Source: Choristoneura fumiferana (taxonomy: Eukaryota; Arthropoda; Insecta; Lepidoptera; Tortricidae). Taken from it: a stretch of 64,000 bases of DNA. This document shows, in pieces, positions 1 to 12,180 of this stretch. The stretch covers positions 11,084,530 through 11,148,529 of the forward strand of contig NC_133491.1 of assembly GCF_025370935.1 (NCBI RefSeq), in the 5' to 3' direction. The position numbers and the translations under genes were made by a program. Within the stretch, counting starts at the first letter, position 1; each line of letters opens with the position of its first letter. The notes below the pieces were generated by a model that was given only the letters and a program-made list of their open reading frames with translations, had not been told where the DNA came from and searched no databases.

Positions 1-224
1 AAAACTGAGCATATGGGTCCCATCACTATGCAGGAGGTAGCGCCGCCGAGGTGTGTTGATACTTTGACGAAAAACGATGCTCATTTTATCGCTTTAATAG
101 GTAGGTACCGTTGGTTAAGTATTTTGACACAATAATACGACTGCTAATTTAGAAGCTAGTCTTTTAGGTTAGGTAACTATTAAAAAAATGACTATGGAGA
201 TTTTTAACACCTTTTTTTATTATT

Positions 225-450
225 AAATAGCTGGAAAACGAGCATGCGGGTCACCTGATGGTAAGTGATCACCGCCGTCCATGGACACCTACAAGATTAT
301 TAGGGCTGCGGGTGCGTTGCCGGACTAAAGGGGTGAGGGGGGAACGGGGGAGGGGAGTTGGGGCCGCCGTATCTCCCACTCACCAGGCGAAACACAGTAG
401 CAAAACTACTTTTTCACGCCGGTATTCTGTGGGAGTGTGGTTCTAACCCG
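225..450 (+). repeat. Rep-A interspersed repeat, diverged copy
   Basis: Contains the Rep-A core: an AACGAGCATGCGGGTCACCTG stretch reduced to its shared words (AACGAGCA, CACCTGATGGTAAG), then a block ending in CCATGGACACCT and GCGTTGCCGG. The same word order recurs at 10.0, 13.4, 16.4, 32.2, 33.1 and 52.7 kb. The downstream half is GC-rich with G-runs. The open frame over it is not recognisable as protein. The family is common in Lepidoptera; I cannot assign it to a TE class. Confidence 0.7.
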
Positions 451-2564
451 GTCAAGCCGGCCCAATCGTACTGCAGCCAGCAAGTGGTTACAGTGACCCT
501 CTACCACACCCTAACTACCTACTTGTCTTATTGAATATTAGTTTTACAATAGTTATTACAATTAACAATGTTTACTTTTCGTTGTAAAAAATAATTTCAA
601 TCAATGTTTGGAAGTTTTACCAAAGTTTAATAAAATTTATTGCGAAATGGTTTTGATTTATTTTTGATAATAAGATATAAACTTAAAATTGCAAACGCGA
701 AAGTAACTTTGTCTGACAATTTGTCTGTTTGCCGTTTAAGCGTCTGACAGTTTATGCGGAAGTTGAACAAATTTAGATGAACTTTGGTATGGAGATAGGT
801 TGAGACTATCTAATAGGCTAGTTTTAATCCGGAAAATTGCGTAATTTGCGATAAACAAAATTCAATCAATATTCAATAGTTACAATATACTTGTACTTCA
901 ATCACATTTAGTTGATTCGTATTATAATATAAATATATAATAAAAAGTACCAAAATCTACAGCGACGCACTCAAACGACAGTCCCACACTCCACATGTTT
1001 TGATTTTTTTTCACTAAAAAGTTTAGAAAATATTTTTCGGAAATCCATTAAAAAGTTGACAATAAATCATTTCGCATCTGCCGGCGTTCAAAAAACCGCT
1101 TTTGTCCTAGAAAACCGATTTCGAATATCGGTTTTTACGGTTCGGTTTGATTGATTCGTCGCTCGCATGCAATATATTGCCTTCGGCAATACTGAAATGA
1201 AATTTGGAATTGCCTTTTGTTTCCGTTTTTTTTTTCAAATACAGTTTTAGAATCAAATCGTAATCGGATCTGACGACAAAAATAACATAGCAATTAGTGA
1301 AAAGATTGAAAGATAGCGAGCGATGTCAAAATTTCTGGAAAAAAAGCAGAGTAAGTAGGTACTTTAAAGTAACTGTTGATAGTTATTTGAGAGTTTTGTA
1401 AAAACTACCGCGAGTCACTGACAAAATAATTTAAATAAGATACATGCGTCACTCTAGCATTACTAGTTGTTGTGTTCGACATGTTTCGAACAAATCCGTG
1501 GTTCCTTGTCAAGGAAAGCTCGAACTGAAAGCCAACCGTGAACTTCGCGCCAACATTCTTGTAGCTGACTACTCTTTTTTGAAGGCGGAAACAATCGTAA
1601 TTCAGACACAAACTTATCGTATTTAATTCCAAAAAATTACCTTAGCGAGTAAAATTTGTAAATCTTAACCTAACTTTTTTCTTTCTTTCTAACGCTTTTT
1701 GAAACGCATAATATTTGCAGTTAAGTACTATATTTTACGCGAATTATAATTTTAAAATCACTATCGTTCTCGTGACACACTTAAATAGCCAATCTTTTCA
1801 ATCAATATACTGCCAGAATTAGGAATGAACACATACACTAATTATTCATAACGGCACAAAAAAGTGTCAAAAACTGCGAAACCATTGAGAACGCTTAAAA
1901 ATGTAGTCGCCATAACTATTTAAAATTACACGGCTGGCTTGTTCGGGGTACACGAAAATTGACCAATTTTCGCACTAAATTGACCAATTAGTGTCGAGGA
2001 CGTATTATGTGATAAATCACAAGGTTATTATAGCGCTAGGGACAGAACAGGAAATCGATGTCGTTCGATACGTAATAGGATCAAATAATCGCCAATTTCA
2101 GAAAATAGAATCGGATTAAATTTGGAATTCGTCGATTGTTTTCGCGGTGTTTTGTTTTTTGTTGCCGTTACAAATAGATGCGAAAAGTGATAATGAGGAG
2201 CTTAATTTACTAAACATACGATTAACTTTAAACTACGTAGCCGCTCCAAAAACGGTGGATTTCTGCGTGAGGTAGGGAAGGGCTTATTGGACCAATTTAA
2301 CTGTGGACCAATGCAAAATATACTCTTAAGGAGTTTCCCTACGTTAGTGAGGACAGTTAAAAGCGCATCACATTTGAAATAGGCCCACCCACCTTCATTT
2401 AATCTTCCGCATCTACATAGATGATATACTTACTATCCATATCGATCCTAATGTAATAAAGAGATGAATATTGTTTGTAAAGAACTTTGTCGCACTGTAG
2501 CTTGGACTCGGGGTTGCAGCTGTAGTAATTTCAGAAAATTCATGATTAGGCATTCCTTATATTG
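451..2564. other. AT-rich non-coding stretch
   Basis: No gene or recognised repeat seen. The 1.1 kb area has a small imperfect palindrome, AAACCGAT...ATCGGTTT. Two overlapping opposite-strand frames near 1.4-1.6 kb show no protein features. Confidence 0.6.
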
Positions 2565-2765
2565 ATTTTGGCCGCGGCTTCGGCCACATGGGATTCGGTT
2601 ATCCCGCGCTGTTCCCCCATTTTGCGGGATAAAAAGTAGCCTATGTCACTCTCTGGGCCCATGAACTATATCTACGCCAAAATTCACGTCGATCCGTCGC
2701 TACGTTTCGACATGAAAGACGGATAAACGTACAAACACACACACTTTCGCATTTATATAATATGG
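2565..2765 (+). repeat. Rep-J interspersed repeat
   Basis: Starts with GGCCGCGGCTTCGGCC, continues with GGGATAAAAAGTAGCCTATG, and ends with ACACACTTTCGCATTTATA. This is the diagnostic order of the most numerous family in the window. It is nearly collinear with the copy at 56.3 kb, so it is close to full length. Confidence 0.8.
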
Positions 2766-4346
2766 ATAAGGGAATCGCAATAAAGAGATGCTAAATTCTT
2801 GCGTTCCAGAAACTCAGGTTTGACGTAGGCGTTGATGAGTAAGTCAAAAAAGATTTTTACACCCATTTCTAGCGATCAGATGGACTTTGGTACTTAGTTG
2901 TATATATGTGTAAGTTTGGATGACAATGCAAGCAGAATCAACAAAAAAGCTCGTTTGATAAAATTACTTTTTTTTTGCTAAATCTCATTTGAACTAGTAC
3001 AACAACACTCCTAGGACTTACCGCGCTAGCGAAACGTACCTTGTGGTCGAAACGAAGGTCGAAGGTAAAAGAAGAAAATTAGGTACTTATATCTCATATC
3101 ATTAAGCATGATAAATCCCCGGGTGTTTTTATAATTGAAACGAGTGAAAATCATGAAAGTTTAAAACATATTTTATTTAAACCTGTAAAAAGATGGAAAA
3201 GCGATACCTTGCGCTTATAATACTTTATTAGCGATATACGCAAGGCCTACAATGCCTAAAAATAGTGTCTTCAATTTTTTACATTTTTATGAGACTATGC
3301 TAGTTCGGACTTCATAATAAAAACTTTTTACGTTGATTGATGGTAGCAAAAACAGCGTCGTTATTTTCGCCCTTTTTTTCTCATTATAAGTGAATTATTC
3401 AATGTTTTATGAATTCATTTTTCACAGTAGGTGTTCTAGAGGAATGCGTTGTCAAGCAAATTAGTGCGTGTCCCATCTATAATGACGGTCGCATTAAATG
3501 TGCGAAACACGGCGCGCTCTCAGTTTGTGCATTTCATGGAGTCAATCGTAAAAATTAACAGAACTATATACATGTGGGAACCAAATCGTGAATGAAACGG
3601 AGCAGTAGTTTGTAGTTGCCTTTATTGGCCAGCGAATTTGAAAAAAATGATACAAATCGTATAAAATTACGTTAGAAAGGAAAACACAATAAACACACAC
3701 GTCTGTTTACGTTCTTCGTACGTCGTCAACTGCCATAACATCTCATTTGTTCTTCACTCAAACTCAGTATTCATTCTTCGTTCAAATTCAAACGTACATC
3801 ATCTCATCACGCTTCAATACACGCATACCACACTCCACATACATAAGTAAAACAAATAAGGAATAGAAATAAGGCGTCATCCGAAACGTCATGCCATTTT
3901 TGTCAATTTTTAGGCAGTCCTGGGTCACAAGAAATCACTCATGACCTCCCCCTCCATACGCAGAACAGACCAGAGGGATAAAAATGATGTGACGCTAACA
4001 TTTCACTGATAGTACCGGTAACCTACAAAACTTATATAAAAATAGCAGAGAAGAGAATACTTTGCTGTTTAAACAAAATTTCTCTTATAAAAAGGATAGC
4101 CACTCAGTCGATTTCTGAATACATTATGGAAAGCTTGCAATAAAAATTGGCTATAAAACGAACAAAAATATAATAAATTATTATATTTACCACCTTTTAT
4201 ACGACCCTTTAACCACTTTTGGCATGCACAATGCAACAGAATCAGCACAATATTTTGAATAAAACTACGTTTTCCGTGTGGTTTTTCACTTTCACGGATC
4301 GATTACCTATTCGATTAGTTTAAGTATTGGTTGCTTTAGCTAGCGC
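2766..4346. other. AT-rich non-coding stretch
   Basis: No gene, RNA or repeat boundary recognised. Confidence 0.55.
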
Positions 4347-4475
4347 GATGGAGGAGGATGGAACTTTTTAATAATCAATTTCTGTACGATTTCCTTGATA
4401 AAAGCATGGAATGTCAACATGTCATTAGTAGCACAAAGGTTCCACCCTGGTACATGATTCAGTTTGTTCGACTGC
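4347..4475. mobile_element. Rep-G MITE, left end degraded
   Basis: The right half matches the copy at 23.85 kb: GTAGCACAAAGGTTCCACCC and then ATTCAGTTTGTTCGACTG. The left half retains GGATGGAAC and AATAATCAATTTC, shared with the 44.5 kb copy, but its terminus has decayed. It is a non-autonomous element with no coding capacity. Confidence 0.65.
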
Positions 4476-5084
4476 AAAGTCAAAGAACTTTTTCACTGTA
4501 AATGTCATGTTGCCATTCCATACATCTGCCAACAAAACGAGGTTGTCCTGACACTGAAATGAAAGTCAAAGTTATTAATAAGAACGTCCAATCGCACAAC
4601 TAGGGCGACGAGAGCATCGCGTTTCGTTAAAGCTGTACCAAGTACTACATATCTCGTTCTTGCTTCAGACTTCTGAGTCCTCATACTGGTTTACTCCTTC
4701 TTGTACTCCTCATAGCCACTGTAGCCACAATATACAAGATTTATTCAAGGAGAAGTCGATGGTCACTTTTGTTAATTTTCATCTTTATTTTAAGTAAATG
4801 ACTTTGCTGTAAAGTGACAAGTCGACATAATAAGATGCTCTCTATATAATGGGTCATGTAAGTTTATCACATGATATCTAATCTAAGTGCATATGGAGCA
4901 CTCTTACTATTTACCACCCCGTATTTCTCCACACGTAAACAAAGTTAGTTAAAATTATTCGAAAAAGTTTTTTTTTCGGTAGTCCTTGTCTCAAAAAACG
5001 TCTAACGGCAATTGTTTAATTTTTAATCCCATCGTTTAGGGCTTTTTTGTCACTGAGATGTCATTTGCGGCTGTAATGACTTAA
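4476..5084. other. Non-coding, nothing recognised
   Basis: AT-rich with no supported feature. Confidence 0.55.
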
Positions 5085-5250
5085 AGAAGAAAAAAAACGA
5101 CCAAGTGCGTGTCGGACACGCCCAACATATGGTTCAGTAGCCGTTACGAAAAAACCAAGTAATATTTTTCTAAAGAATCTTCCAAGTTTGGTTAGGGGTT
5201 TATTATAGAGGGAGGGGGAGGTGACGCTTGGTTTTAATGAAAATTTGCAC
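5085..5250 (-). repeat. Rep-F repeat, truncated
   Basis: Read on the minus strand it matches the right end of the 48.4 kb Rep-F copy: AAAATATTACTTGGTTTTTT followed by CGTAACGGCTACTGAACC. It then extends into GGGCGTGTCCGACACGC, a segment known to accompany this family in moths. The short frame over it is spurious. Confidence 0.6.
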
Positions 5251-5962
5251 TTAAAATGTTGAATATATCGCATATCACACAGTCCACACAGTCCCCCAAT
5301 GATTTTAAGAGACCTATTCCACGACAACCTCAACTTCATCGACTTGTACTCGTACAAGTAGGTACAAACTACAGGGCACGAAAGGGAATCAGCTCACACA
5401 GATTACTGGTAAATAAGATAGTGCGTTCCTCAAACGCTTAACGGATCGCTGTGACATTTTTATTACAGAATTGTTTCTCACGTTGCTTTTGACGTTGGTA
5501 TGCGTTTTTTAATCGCCAACACTGCACTCTTATCTCTATAGTAATAACATCTCATTCACACTAGCATGAACTTTCGCTAGACTTCGAAACACGCTTGTAT
5601 ATTGCACTTAGCAGCGCATTTATGAAGTATGAAATTAGGTTTGAATTAGATTATTTGCAGAAAAATAAAGATGTAAGTTCTGTCTTTTGACATTAATGAA
5701 TTGTACATTCGATTATAACGACCTAGATTCAGGATTCTAGGATGTCTACTTAAAATCAGTAATAATATTAAATTTACAGTTATGTAACGATATAAATAGA
5801 AAACTAGGTCTGATTCAGTGATGGTTAATGGATTAATAATCCTTATAACGACTTTTATTTAGTACCATTTAATTATATTATATTTATATCATGCAAGACT
5901 CAACAAATTTTACTTCTACTATACCTAGAGATTTCTCATTCATATCTTCTTTTAAAAGAGTG
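5251..5962. other. Non-coding, nothing recognised
   Basis: Unique-looking AT-rich DNA between Rep-F and SINE-1. Confidence 0.5.
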
Positions 5963-5975
5963 AGACAAAGCACAT

Positions 5976-6295
5976 CATCATCATCATCCCAGCCTATATA
6001 CATCCCACTGCTGGGCACAGGCCTCCTCTCAGAACAAGAGGGCTTGGGCCATAGTTCCCACGCGGGCCCAGTGCGAATTGGGAACTTCGCACGCACCGTT
6101 GAATCGCTTCGCAGGTTGTGCAGGTTTCCTCACGATGTTTTCCTTCACTGCAAAGCTCGTGTTAAATTTCAAATGTAATTCCGCACATGAATTTCAAAAA
6201 CTCAGAGGTGCGAGCCGGGGTTCGAACCCACGGCCCTCTGCTTGAGAGGCGATAGGTCAAACCACTAGGCCACCACGGCTACTACACAACATACT
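5976..6295 (-). mobile_element. SINE-1, near full-length tRNA-derived SINE
   Basis: On the minus strand it begins with a tRNA-like head at about 6209-6282. The A-box is TGGCCTAGTGG and the B-box is GGTTCGAACCC. A unique body follows, then the 3' words CCCAGCAGTGGGATGTATA and a GATGATGATGATG tail. A 13-bp direct repeat, AGACAAAGCACAT (5963-5975) and AGACGAAGCACAT (6296-6308), flanks it with one mismatch, which supports a retroposed insertion. The head should be a Pol III promoter. The tail matches RTE LINE 3' ends at 32.5 and 61.0 kb, so an RTE-type LINE is the likely mover (inference). Confidence 0.9.
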
Positions 6296-6496
6296 AGACG
6301 AAGCACATAATTGTAATATAATTACATAACGATTCCCAAACGTTCGTGTATTAGTTACAATACCAATCTAACACCAATATAACACCAAGAATACCCCGGA
6401 TGGCCAAACCATGAACGTGATCGGCTATATGAACATTGGCGGCTTATTCTGAGCGATGCTTAGAACGTTTTAGTACTTTTATAGCTAAAATGCATA

Positions 6497-6545
6497 CAGT
6501 CGAACATAGAACCTCCTCCTTTTTTTGAAGTCTGTTAAAAAACAA
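6497..6545 (-). repeat. Rep-H fragment
   Basis: Carries GAACCTCCTCC, T-run, GAAGTCTGTTAAAA: the reverse of the AACCGACTTC...GGAGGAGG word common in Lepidoptera. Preceded by ACAGTCGAACATA, as in Rep-G termini. Confidence 0.55.
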
Positions 6546-7181
6546 GCAAAGCAAAGCGAGCTTACTCGTTCAGTTTCTTATATCACTTTGTTGTCCGTCC
6601 GTCCAGATGGACGGAATACATGCTATTTATTTCAGCTTCTTGACGTCTATCAAGACCTTTTTTCTCAATTGTGGAGGAATCAAGCTGAAATTAATACCAA
6701 ATACTCAGGTCTGCTACTCATTCGAGCGGTGAAAAAAATCAAACTTCGAGATGCGTCCTCTCGCAAAATCACGTCCGTCTGTCTGTCTTGCCGAATACCA
6801 CCGGTGTCTTATTCTGAAATTACAAACGGTGGCCTGAAATTACAAGCGTTTTTTCTGTGCATTGCGTGTACTGCCAGGTAACCACTGTACAACGAGCGTC
6901 TCAGCCACGCAATGAACAGAGAAAATACTCACCGCACCGCCTGTCGCGCGTATTTTGTTTGGAAGTAAAGTATAAAAATAAACTTCAGCGTCCATCGTTC
7001 AGCGTTTTTATTCCAATACCCATAAACCTACTAATGAAACGCTAAGAATACCCCGCTGCGATCATTTCAGCTGTTGACCTCTTAATACAGACTTCTTATT
7101 CTGAGAGGTAGCTAAGGGAACTTTTAGACCTTGTACTTAGTTGAGTTGAGTACTTCCCCAAAAAGGAGTTTTTTATCTACA
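6546..7181. other. Non-coding stretch with a 118-codon chance frame
   Basis: Plus-strand frames near 6525-6881 and 6857-7045 have no recognisable domain and composition typical of non-coding DNA. I do not call them genes. Confidence 0.5.
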
Positions 7182-7279
7182 AAAAAATCGAGGTGAGTTG
7201 TAATTGCGGCGCTCGGTCGACCACTCCAAACTCGTTCGCTTCACGGCCTCGCAATGTAATGCAACTCGCACGATTTTTC
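7182..7279. mobile_element. Small foldback element (about 98 bp)
   Basis: Imperfect inverted ends: AAAAAAATCGAGGTGAGTTG on the left; ATGCAACTCGCACGATTTTT on the right. The centre is GC-rich (GGCGCTCGGTCGACC). It resembles a MITE; no clear target duplication was seen. Confidence 0.55.
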
Positions 7280-7937
7280 TTACCGGTCTAAAATGGGCTT
7301 TAGATTAATAAAGTAGTTGGTCGTATAGGTACCACTTATAAATTGTGGTTGTTGCTCTATGGCCTTGTATGGTGCTATCTTCAAATCCAGTTGATACATT
7401 AGCCATGAATAATTTCTATCAAACTGTGCGAAATAAGCCGGCCGAATTGCTGCAAACAAATGTAATCAAGAGGAAAATTACCACGTATCCTCAGTTTTTC
7501 TTCACTTCGATAGACTGGAAATTTAATAGAGTTTTTTTATTTATTTACGTTAAAGTACTCACCTAATAACACTGCGCACTGTAAGCTAAAAGACGTTTAA
7601 CAGTATATATCAGAATAACATCCTAGTGTCGGACAGCCATCGGTTTGGGATTAGCTACGGATTAACATGACAATTAAACTTTAACGTTTAACTGTTCGCG
7701 CTTTCCCCGTCAGTTAGATTACTTTATCGTGGCCAGTTAAACGTCGTTTAGTTAAGTTATTGTTCTCGTTGAGTTTAAATGGTGCTTTGGGTCACAGACT
7801 ACGAATTAAAATTTGTTTAAAAAACTGCCGCACTCAGAGATGCCAATTTAACGAAGCTTTATTTAAAGATATAGCTTTATATAAGATTTTTGTAAAGATA
7901 CTCGTGTGTTATCAGAAGAATGAAAGAAAATAATCCA
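7280..7937. other. Non-coding, nothing recognised
   Basis: AT-rich, no supported feature. Confidence 0.5.
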
Positions 7938-8130
7938 TACTAATATTATTGTTTGTGTTTCACATCGAAACAGAGCGATTGATCGACGTGATTTTTGGCA
8001 TAGAGATAGTTTATATGGGGCCAGAGACATAGGCTACTTTTTATTCCGCAAAAATGCACAGTTCCCGAGGGAACAGCGCGCGATAACCGAATTCAATGCG
8101 CACGAAGCCGCGGGCAAAAGCTAGTTTATT
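7938..8130 (-). repeat. Rep-J interspersed repeat
   Basis: Minus-strand copy: ACTAGCTTTTGCCCGCGGCT at the right edge, GGAATAAAAAGTAGCCTATG inside, GAAACACAAACAATAATATT at the left edge. It is collinear with the 56.3 kb copy. Confidence 0.75.
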
Positions 8131-8247
8131 TATAACAGCAGTGATACATACACGGGTTAGAAAAAATACATAGACATAGGTAAGTACCTACCCAACTAAG
8201 TAGTTGTTGTTATAAAAAGGAAAATAACTTATAACTTTTTGTTGAAT

Positions 8248-8335
8248 ACTAGCTGCTGCCCGCGACTTCGTCTCCGAAAAATTAGTTTACCTATCGCTAT
8301 CGCGTGTCCTTCCTAGGGTCTTAGTATGTATATAT
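8248..8335 (+). repeat. Rep-J relic
   Basis: CTAGCTGCTGCCCGCGACTT followed by CGTCTCCGAAAAATTAG: the 5' end of a diverged copy, 3' part lost. Confidence 0.55.
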
Positions 8336-8701
8336 CCTAGGTTTAAAGCATGAAGAGCAACAGATAGTCAGACAACAGACGTAGTTACTTTTGTATATTC
8401 GTAATATTAGTCAAGATTTCCTGGCACATGAATAGATTAGTTACACTATACCGTACCTATATGAAATACGGTATAGCGTAATCTATTCCTGTGGCAAAAA
8501 ATCTAGATGTCATTTTTACTTTGTAGTGTTAGTTTAGCTTGTATTGTATTGTAACTCTTTATTGTACATAAAACATATGACAATTACAGTTAACAAGAGA
8601 AAGAGATGTACAAAGGCGAACTTATCCCTTAAAGGGATCTCTTCCAGTCATGAATTATTTATTTTACATATATTATTTTTAAACTACAAAATACAAATAT
8701 T

Positions 8702-8741
8702 GGAACATAGAACCTCCTCCTTTTTTGAAGTCGGTTAAAAA
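8702..8741 (-). repeat. Rep-H fragment
   Basis: Same word as at 6.5 kb (ACATAGAACCTCCTCC, T-run, GAAGTCGGTTAAAA). Confidence 0.55.
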
Positions 8742-9095
8742 GACACGCCAAGTTTACCAGTTATGGGGCGCAAGAGGACAAAACGTTCGATGAACTTTAA
8801 CTCCGCAGTGGTGACTCATTTTCAGCTGTAGATTTGTGTGGATGTGCTAGTTGTTATAATAGGTCATAAAGTCTGATTTTTTACAATATCAATAAGAGGA
8901 AATACTAATATGCATGGAATACAAATTTTCTCGTAAGTAATTTATTGTGACACAAAACTGAAAGTTGAAACTAAAGGTGAAAAAATTATCAATATCTGTT
9001 GAAAGAAGATACGATCTAATGAAGTTTGTATTCATCTCTTTCTGGAAAATTAAATTTAGGGTGGGCTTTCTATGGGCGTTTCTAGGGTCATTCGT
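8742..9095. other. Non-coding, nothing recognised
   Basis: No supported feature. Confidence 0.5.
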
Positions 9096-9385
9096 GTTTT
9101 TTTAGGGTTCCGCACCCAAAATGGCAAAAACGGGAACCTTATAGTTTCGCCATGTCAGTTTGTCCATCCATCCGCGACTCTGCTCGGACACTATCAGTGC
9201 TTTATTTATCAGAAAGCTGTTATTTTGCACGAATATTTGTAGCAAATATGTCGACAAAATGGTTAAAAAATGAAGTTTTTTTTTTTATTGTATCTCGCAT
9301 AAGGTAAAGTGAGTGTGACTTTTTTCTCGTCTAACCTTATAGTGTGGGATAGGACTTTTGAATAGAATATACTGTACCACATCAA
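9096..9385 (+). repeat. Rep-F repeat, 5' part
   Basis: Starts TTTTTTAGGGTTCCGCACCC, continues CCTTATAGTTTCGCCATGTC and CCGACAAAATGG-like words, then CTTATAGTGTGGGATAGG. It is collinear with 48.4-48.66 kb but lacks the right-hand inverted end. Confidence 0.7.
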
Positions 9386-9650
9386 AAAAAAAAAAAGTAT
9401 GACAAATCGTCATATCCATATTATGTCACTGCGTACGTCTCATGAAAAGCGGATCAGTAATGAATCGCTCGACATTGTTGGCCCAAAACATACATATAAA
9501 ATTTAACTGTGGCAATATTGTGATATAAAATATGTCTCTTCGTGTTTTTTGTGTGGCTATTATTTAAGTAGTCACCAGTAGCATGGAGTGGTTAGTTAGT
9601 ACTAAGTAACTCTACTACTAGGTACTAGAGAATAGCAAAGCTTGAAAAAA

Positions 9651-9880
9651 TTACCACTGAACAAAGGCCTCCTCCTCAGAACACCACAGTGAACGGCAAC
9701 TCACCACTTGCATACACCAGTTGCTTGCACCTAGTGGATGGCCTACCAATACTTCGCTTTCCAGTTCGTGGTCGCCATTCGAGAGCCTTTCTTCCCAATG
9801 GTTATCTGTTCTTCGAGCGATATGGCCCGCCAGTTACCGTTTTAACTTGCAAATTTTTCGAACTATGCTGGTAACTTTAG
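9651..9880 (-). pseudogene. RTE-like LINE 3' coding relic, heavily decayed
   Basis: Minus-strand reading shows a degraded form of the RTE C-terminal block: words corresponding to VGHPLGAS stand where the conserved VGRPPTRW lies. Upstream GAACAGATAACC and CTCGAATGGCGACCACGAA match the better-preserved relic at 15.2 kb. Not functional. Confidence 0.45.
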
Positions 9881-10014
9881 TTTTTCGGTGACATTCCATA
9901 CTCCGGATTATATTTCACAAAGAAACTCCGACCATAGCTCTCTTCTCTCTATAGCTCGTTGCGTAATGAAAATTCGAAAGATGTATTTTTTTTACAGTTA
10001 TATTAAAGCCGACA

Positions 10015-10115
10015 AAGAAGCATACGGTCCACTTGATCTTTAGTGATCATCGCCTATGGATACCTACAGTACCCCTGAAAATACCGGTGCCTTGCCGGCC
10101 TCACAAAAACTAGTA
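10015..10115 (+). repeat. Rep-A relic
   Basis: GAAGCATACGGTCCACTTGA, GATCATCGCCTATGGATACC and GTGCCTTGCCGGCC are in Rep-A order but diverged. Confidence 0.5.
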
Positions 10116-10795
10116 CACTTTGGTCTATTCTGAAGGTAATAATTCGATTGATTACGAGTATTACGAATGCTATAAAAACTACGAGAGAAACTAAATTGTT
10201 CAATAAGAAGCAAAATGTGTCGGAGTTTAATTTATGTGTGAAACAGATTGATGTTATTTCCTGGCGAATCTAAAATAAGCCAGACCGTTCACACGGAAGG
10301 ATGGAAATAACTATTATTTTGCTTTTAGAATAGAATCGGTAACGACCGAAATCGAAGCTATTGATGACAATAGTACCTACTGCTTTGGCACATTAAGAGC
10401 GAGTATGCGTACTTATGTATGTATTTATTGCAGAATATGTAAGCGTGTGATATCAGAAGCGAAAAATCACTGATAGATACATTATATAAAAAAATGCATT
10501 CAGCAGTTTTGAATGAAGTTTTTGGTCAAGATTTGCTTTGCGTAAATTAATTTGTGGTTAAGTATTACTTATAAGCAAAAAAAATAAGCATAAAATTACA
10601 TTTTGTAAAAAAAATGCTTTACATTTTTAGCGACTTCTTCCTCTTGGCAAGAGTGGTCTTCCTGAAAGCGCTCATAGAGCCAACCTACAAGTAAAGGAGC
10701 CGTTTTAGGCATATTGACAAATAAAGTTTCGATATGATTTGTAGTTTTTTTTTTTACTTTATGAAACTATGAAGCACACAGAAAAACATTCTAGT
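10116..10795. other. Non-coding, nothing recognised
   Basis: AT-rich, ends in a poly-T/A mix near 10.75 kb. Confidence 0.5.
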
Positions 10796-10802
10796 TAGGT
10801 AT

Positions 10803-10872
10803 CATCATCATCATCCCAGCCTATATACGTCCCACTGCAGGGCAGAGGCCTCCTCTCAGAACAAGAGGGCTA
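10803..10872 (-). mobile_element. SINE-1, severely 5'-truncated
   Basis: Only the 3' 70 bp remain: GATGATGATGAT tail, CCAGCCTATATACGTCCCAC (reverse sense) and GGCCTCCTCTCAGAACAAGA. It is flanked by TAGGTATCA at 10796-10804 and again at 10871-10879, a 9-bp target duplication. It is a clean, probably young, truncated retroposition. Confidence 0.8.
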
Positions 10873-11461
10873 GGTATCAATCATATTATATTATACATAC
10901 GGATGTAGACTATATAGAATTTAACTATTTCATTGTTTTGGTCAAGAGCGAACAAAATAAAATCAAAATTGGCAGGTGGCCGGGGCAGATGCGCTTGCCC
11001 CGTTTACTGCTGTATTGTACGAGTACGTCGAGGATCACTTACGGCCTAGGCAAGACTACAAACGATCGACTGTATGACTACTCTGTTCATTGGATGATCA
11101 ACACGTGTACTGTAAGTCAGTTCTTTGGCTGGACAAGTAATGCATTAGAAACATGTGATATTGTCATGACCGGTCCGTTAGGTTATAGTCTGGTTTGCGG
11201 TCTAGCCGGTGTATTTAGTGAATGGAAATGTTTAGCGTAATTGATAGCCTATTTAATCACCATTATAGGCAGTGAAGTCAAAAATATTCTAGTACCTATG
11301 TGTAGCTTCTCTGCAATACAGAGTTATGTTTTAAATAGCGATGAAAATAAGGTAGAAAATAAGAAATCATCAAGATACCAGGGTATCGGTTCGACTTACA
11401 ATTTTATAGCTGTCGGCTTTGAGACCATGGCCCTGGCGCTCAAAGACTTTTAAATGATTTG
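10873..11461. other. Non-coding, two chance frames
   Basis: Frames at 10938-11240 and 11241-11453 (plus) have no recognised domain. Confidence 0.5.
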
Positions 11462-11469
11462 CTAAAGCG

Positions 11470-11640
11470 GCTGGCTGGCACAACTGGAGACAAAAAGGCC
11501 GACAGCTATCTCTCTCAAAGAATTAGCAACGAGAAAACGCTGCCAGCCTTTTGGGCATAATGCCACGGGATTGTGAGTAGTCATTATGGTCCACAGTCGA
11601 CGCAGAGTCGGTGAGGGTCTCTCTAGTCTCTCTGTTATCA
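11470..11640 (+). pseudogene. Possible mobile-element ORF C-terminal relic
   Basis: Two plus-strand frames together give peptides resembling a motif I associate with moth retroelement ORFs: TTGDKKADSYLSQRIS in one frame and QRENAASLLGIMP in the next, separated by one frameshift and stops. I cannot name the family with certainty. The 143-codon minus-strand frame over it is its shadow. A relic at best. Confidence 0.35.
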
Positions 11641-11917
11641 TGATGCATGCAACTGCATCGAAATATCGGGAGCATATTAAAGGTATGGTCGACCAAGAAA
11701 GTACTTTAACTATTTTAATGACAGTTCCTACTTCAGAAATAAAACAATAAGTCTGATTGTCATATTGACTTGATAGTGAAAATAGGCTATGAAGCGCTAC
11801 AAATGACATTAACCTTAGGGTGGTAAACCAATTTCTTGGTCGCCTACACTTACGCTCTAATAGCCCGAAGGAAATATATTTAATGTAGACCACTAAATAT
11901 ATTCAACTAATATAAAA

Positions 11918-12180
11918 AATGCGAAAGGTTGTGGTATGAGTATATGTATGTCTGTTACTGCTTCATGCTAAAATGGCATGCATTTTGGCATGTAGATAGC
12001 TGCAGATCTGGAACAACATACCTATATATAACAGAGGTTGTTTTTAATGCAACGTCGATGAAAACCACGATGTAACTTTTGGGAATTACCATGGGAATTT
12101 AATAGTATACCTACAGAATTTCAATTTAACTACCGAATCTGAAGTTTACGCGTACGAAGCCGCAGCAGGTAAAGTCTAGT
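11918..12180 (-). repeat. Rep-J variant
   Basis: Shares with the 42.3 kb copy GTTTTTAATGCAACGTCGAT, AAAACCACGATGTAACTTTT and the right end CGAAGCCGCAGCAGGTAAAG. It begins near AATGCGAAAGG. This is a subfamily with an extra central block. Confidence 0.7.

Noticed and set aside
5891..6178. 95-codon plus-strand ORF
   Set aside because: It is antisense to SINE-1, including its GATGAT tail read as serine repeats.
11462..11893. 143-codon minus-strand ORF
   Set aside because: Lies opposite a possible retroelement relic and has no recognisable domain or start context.
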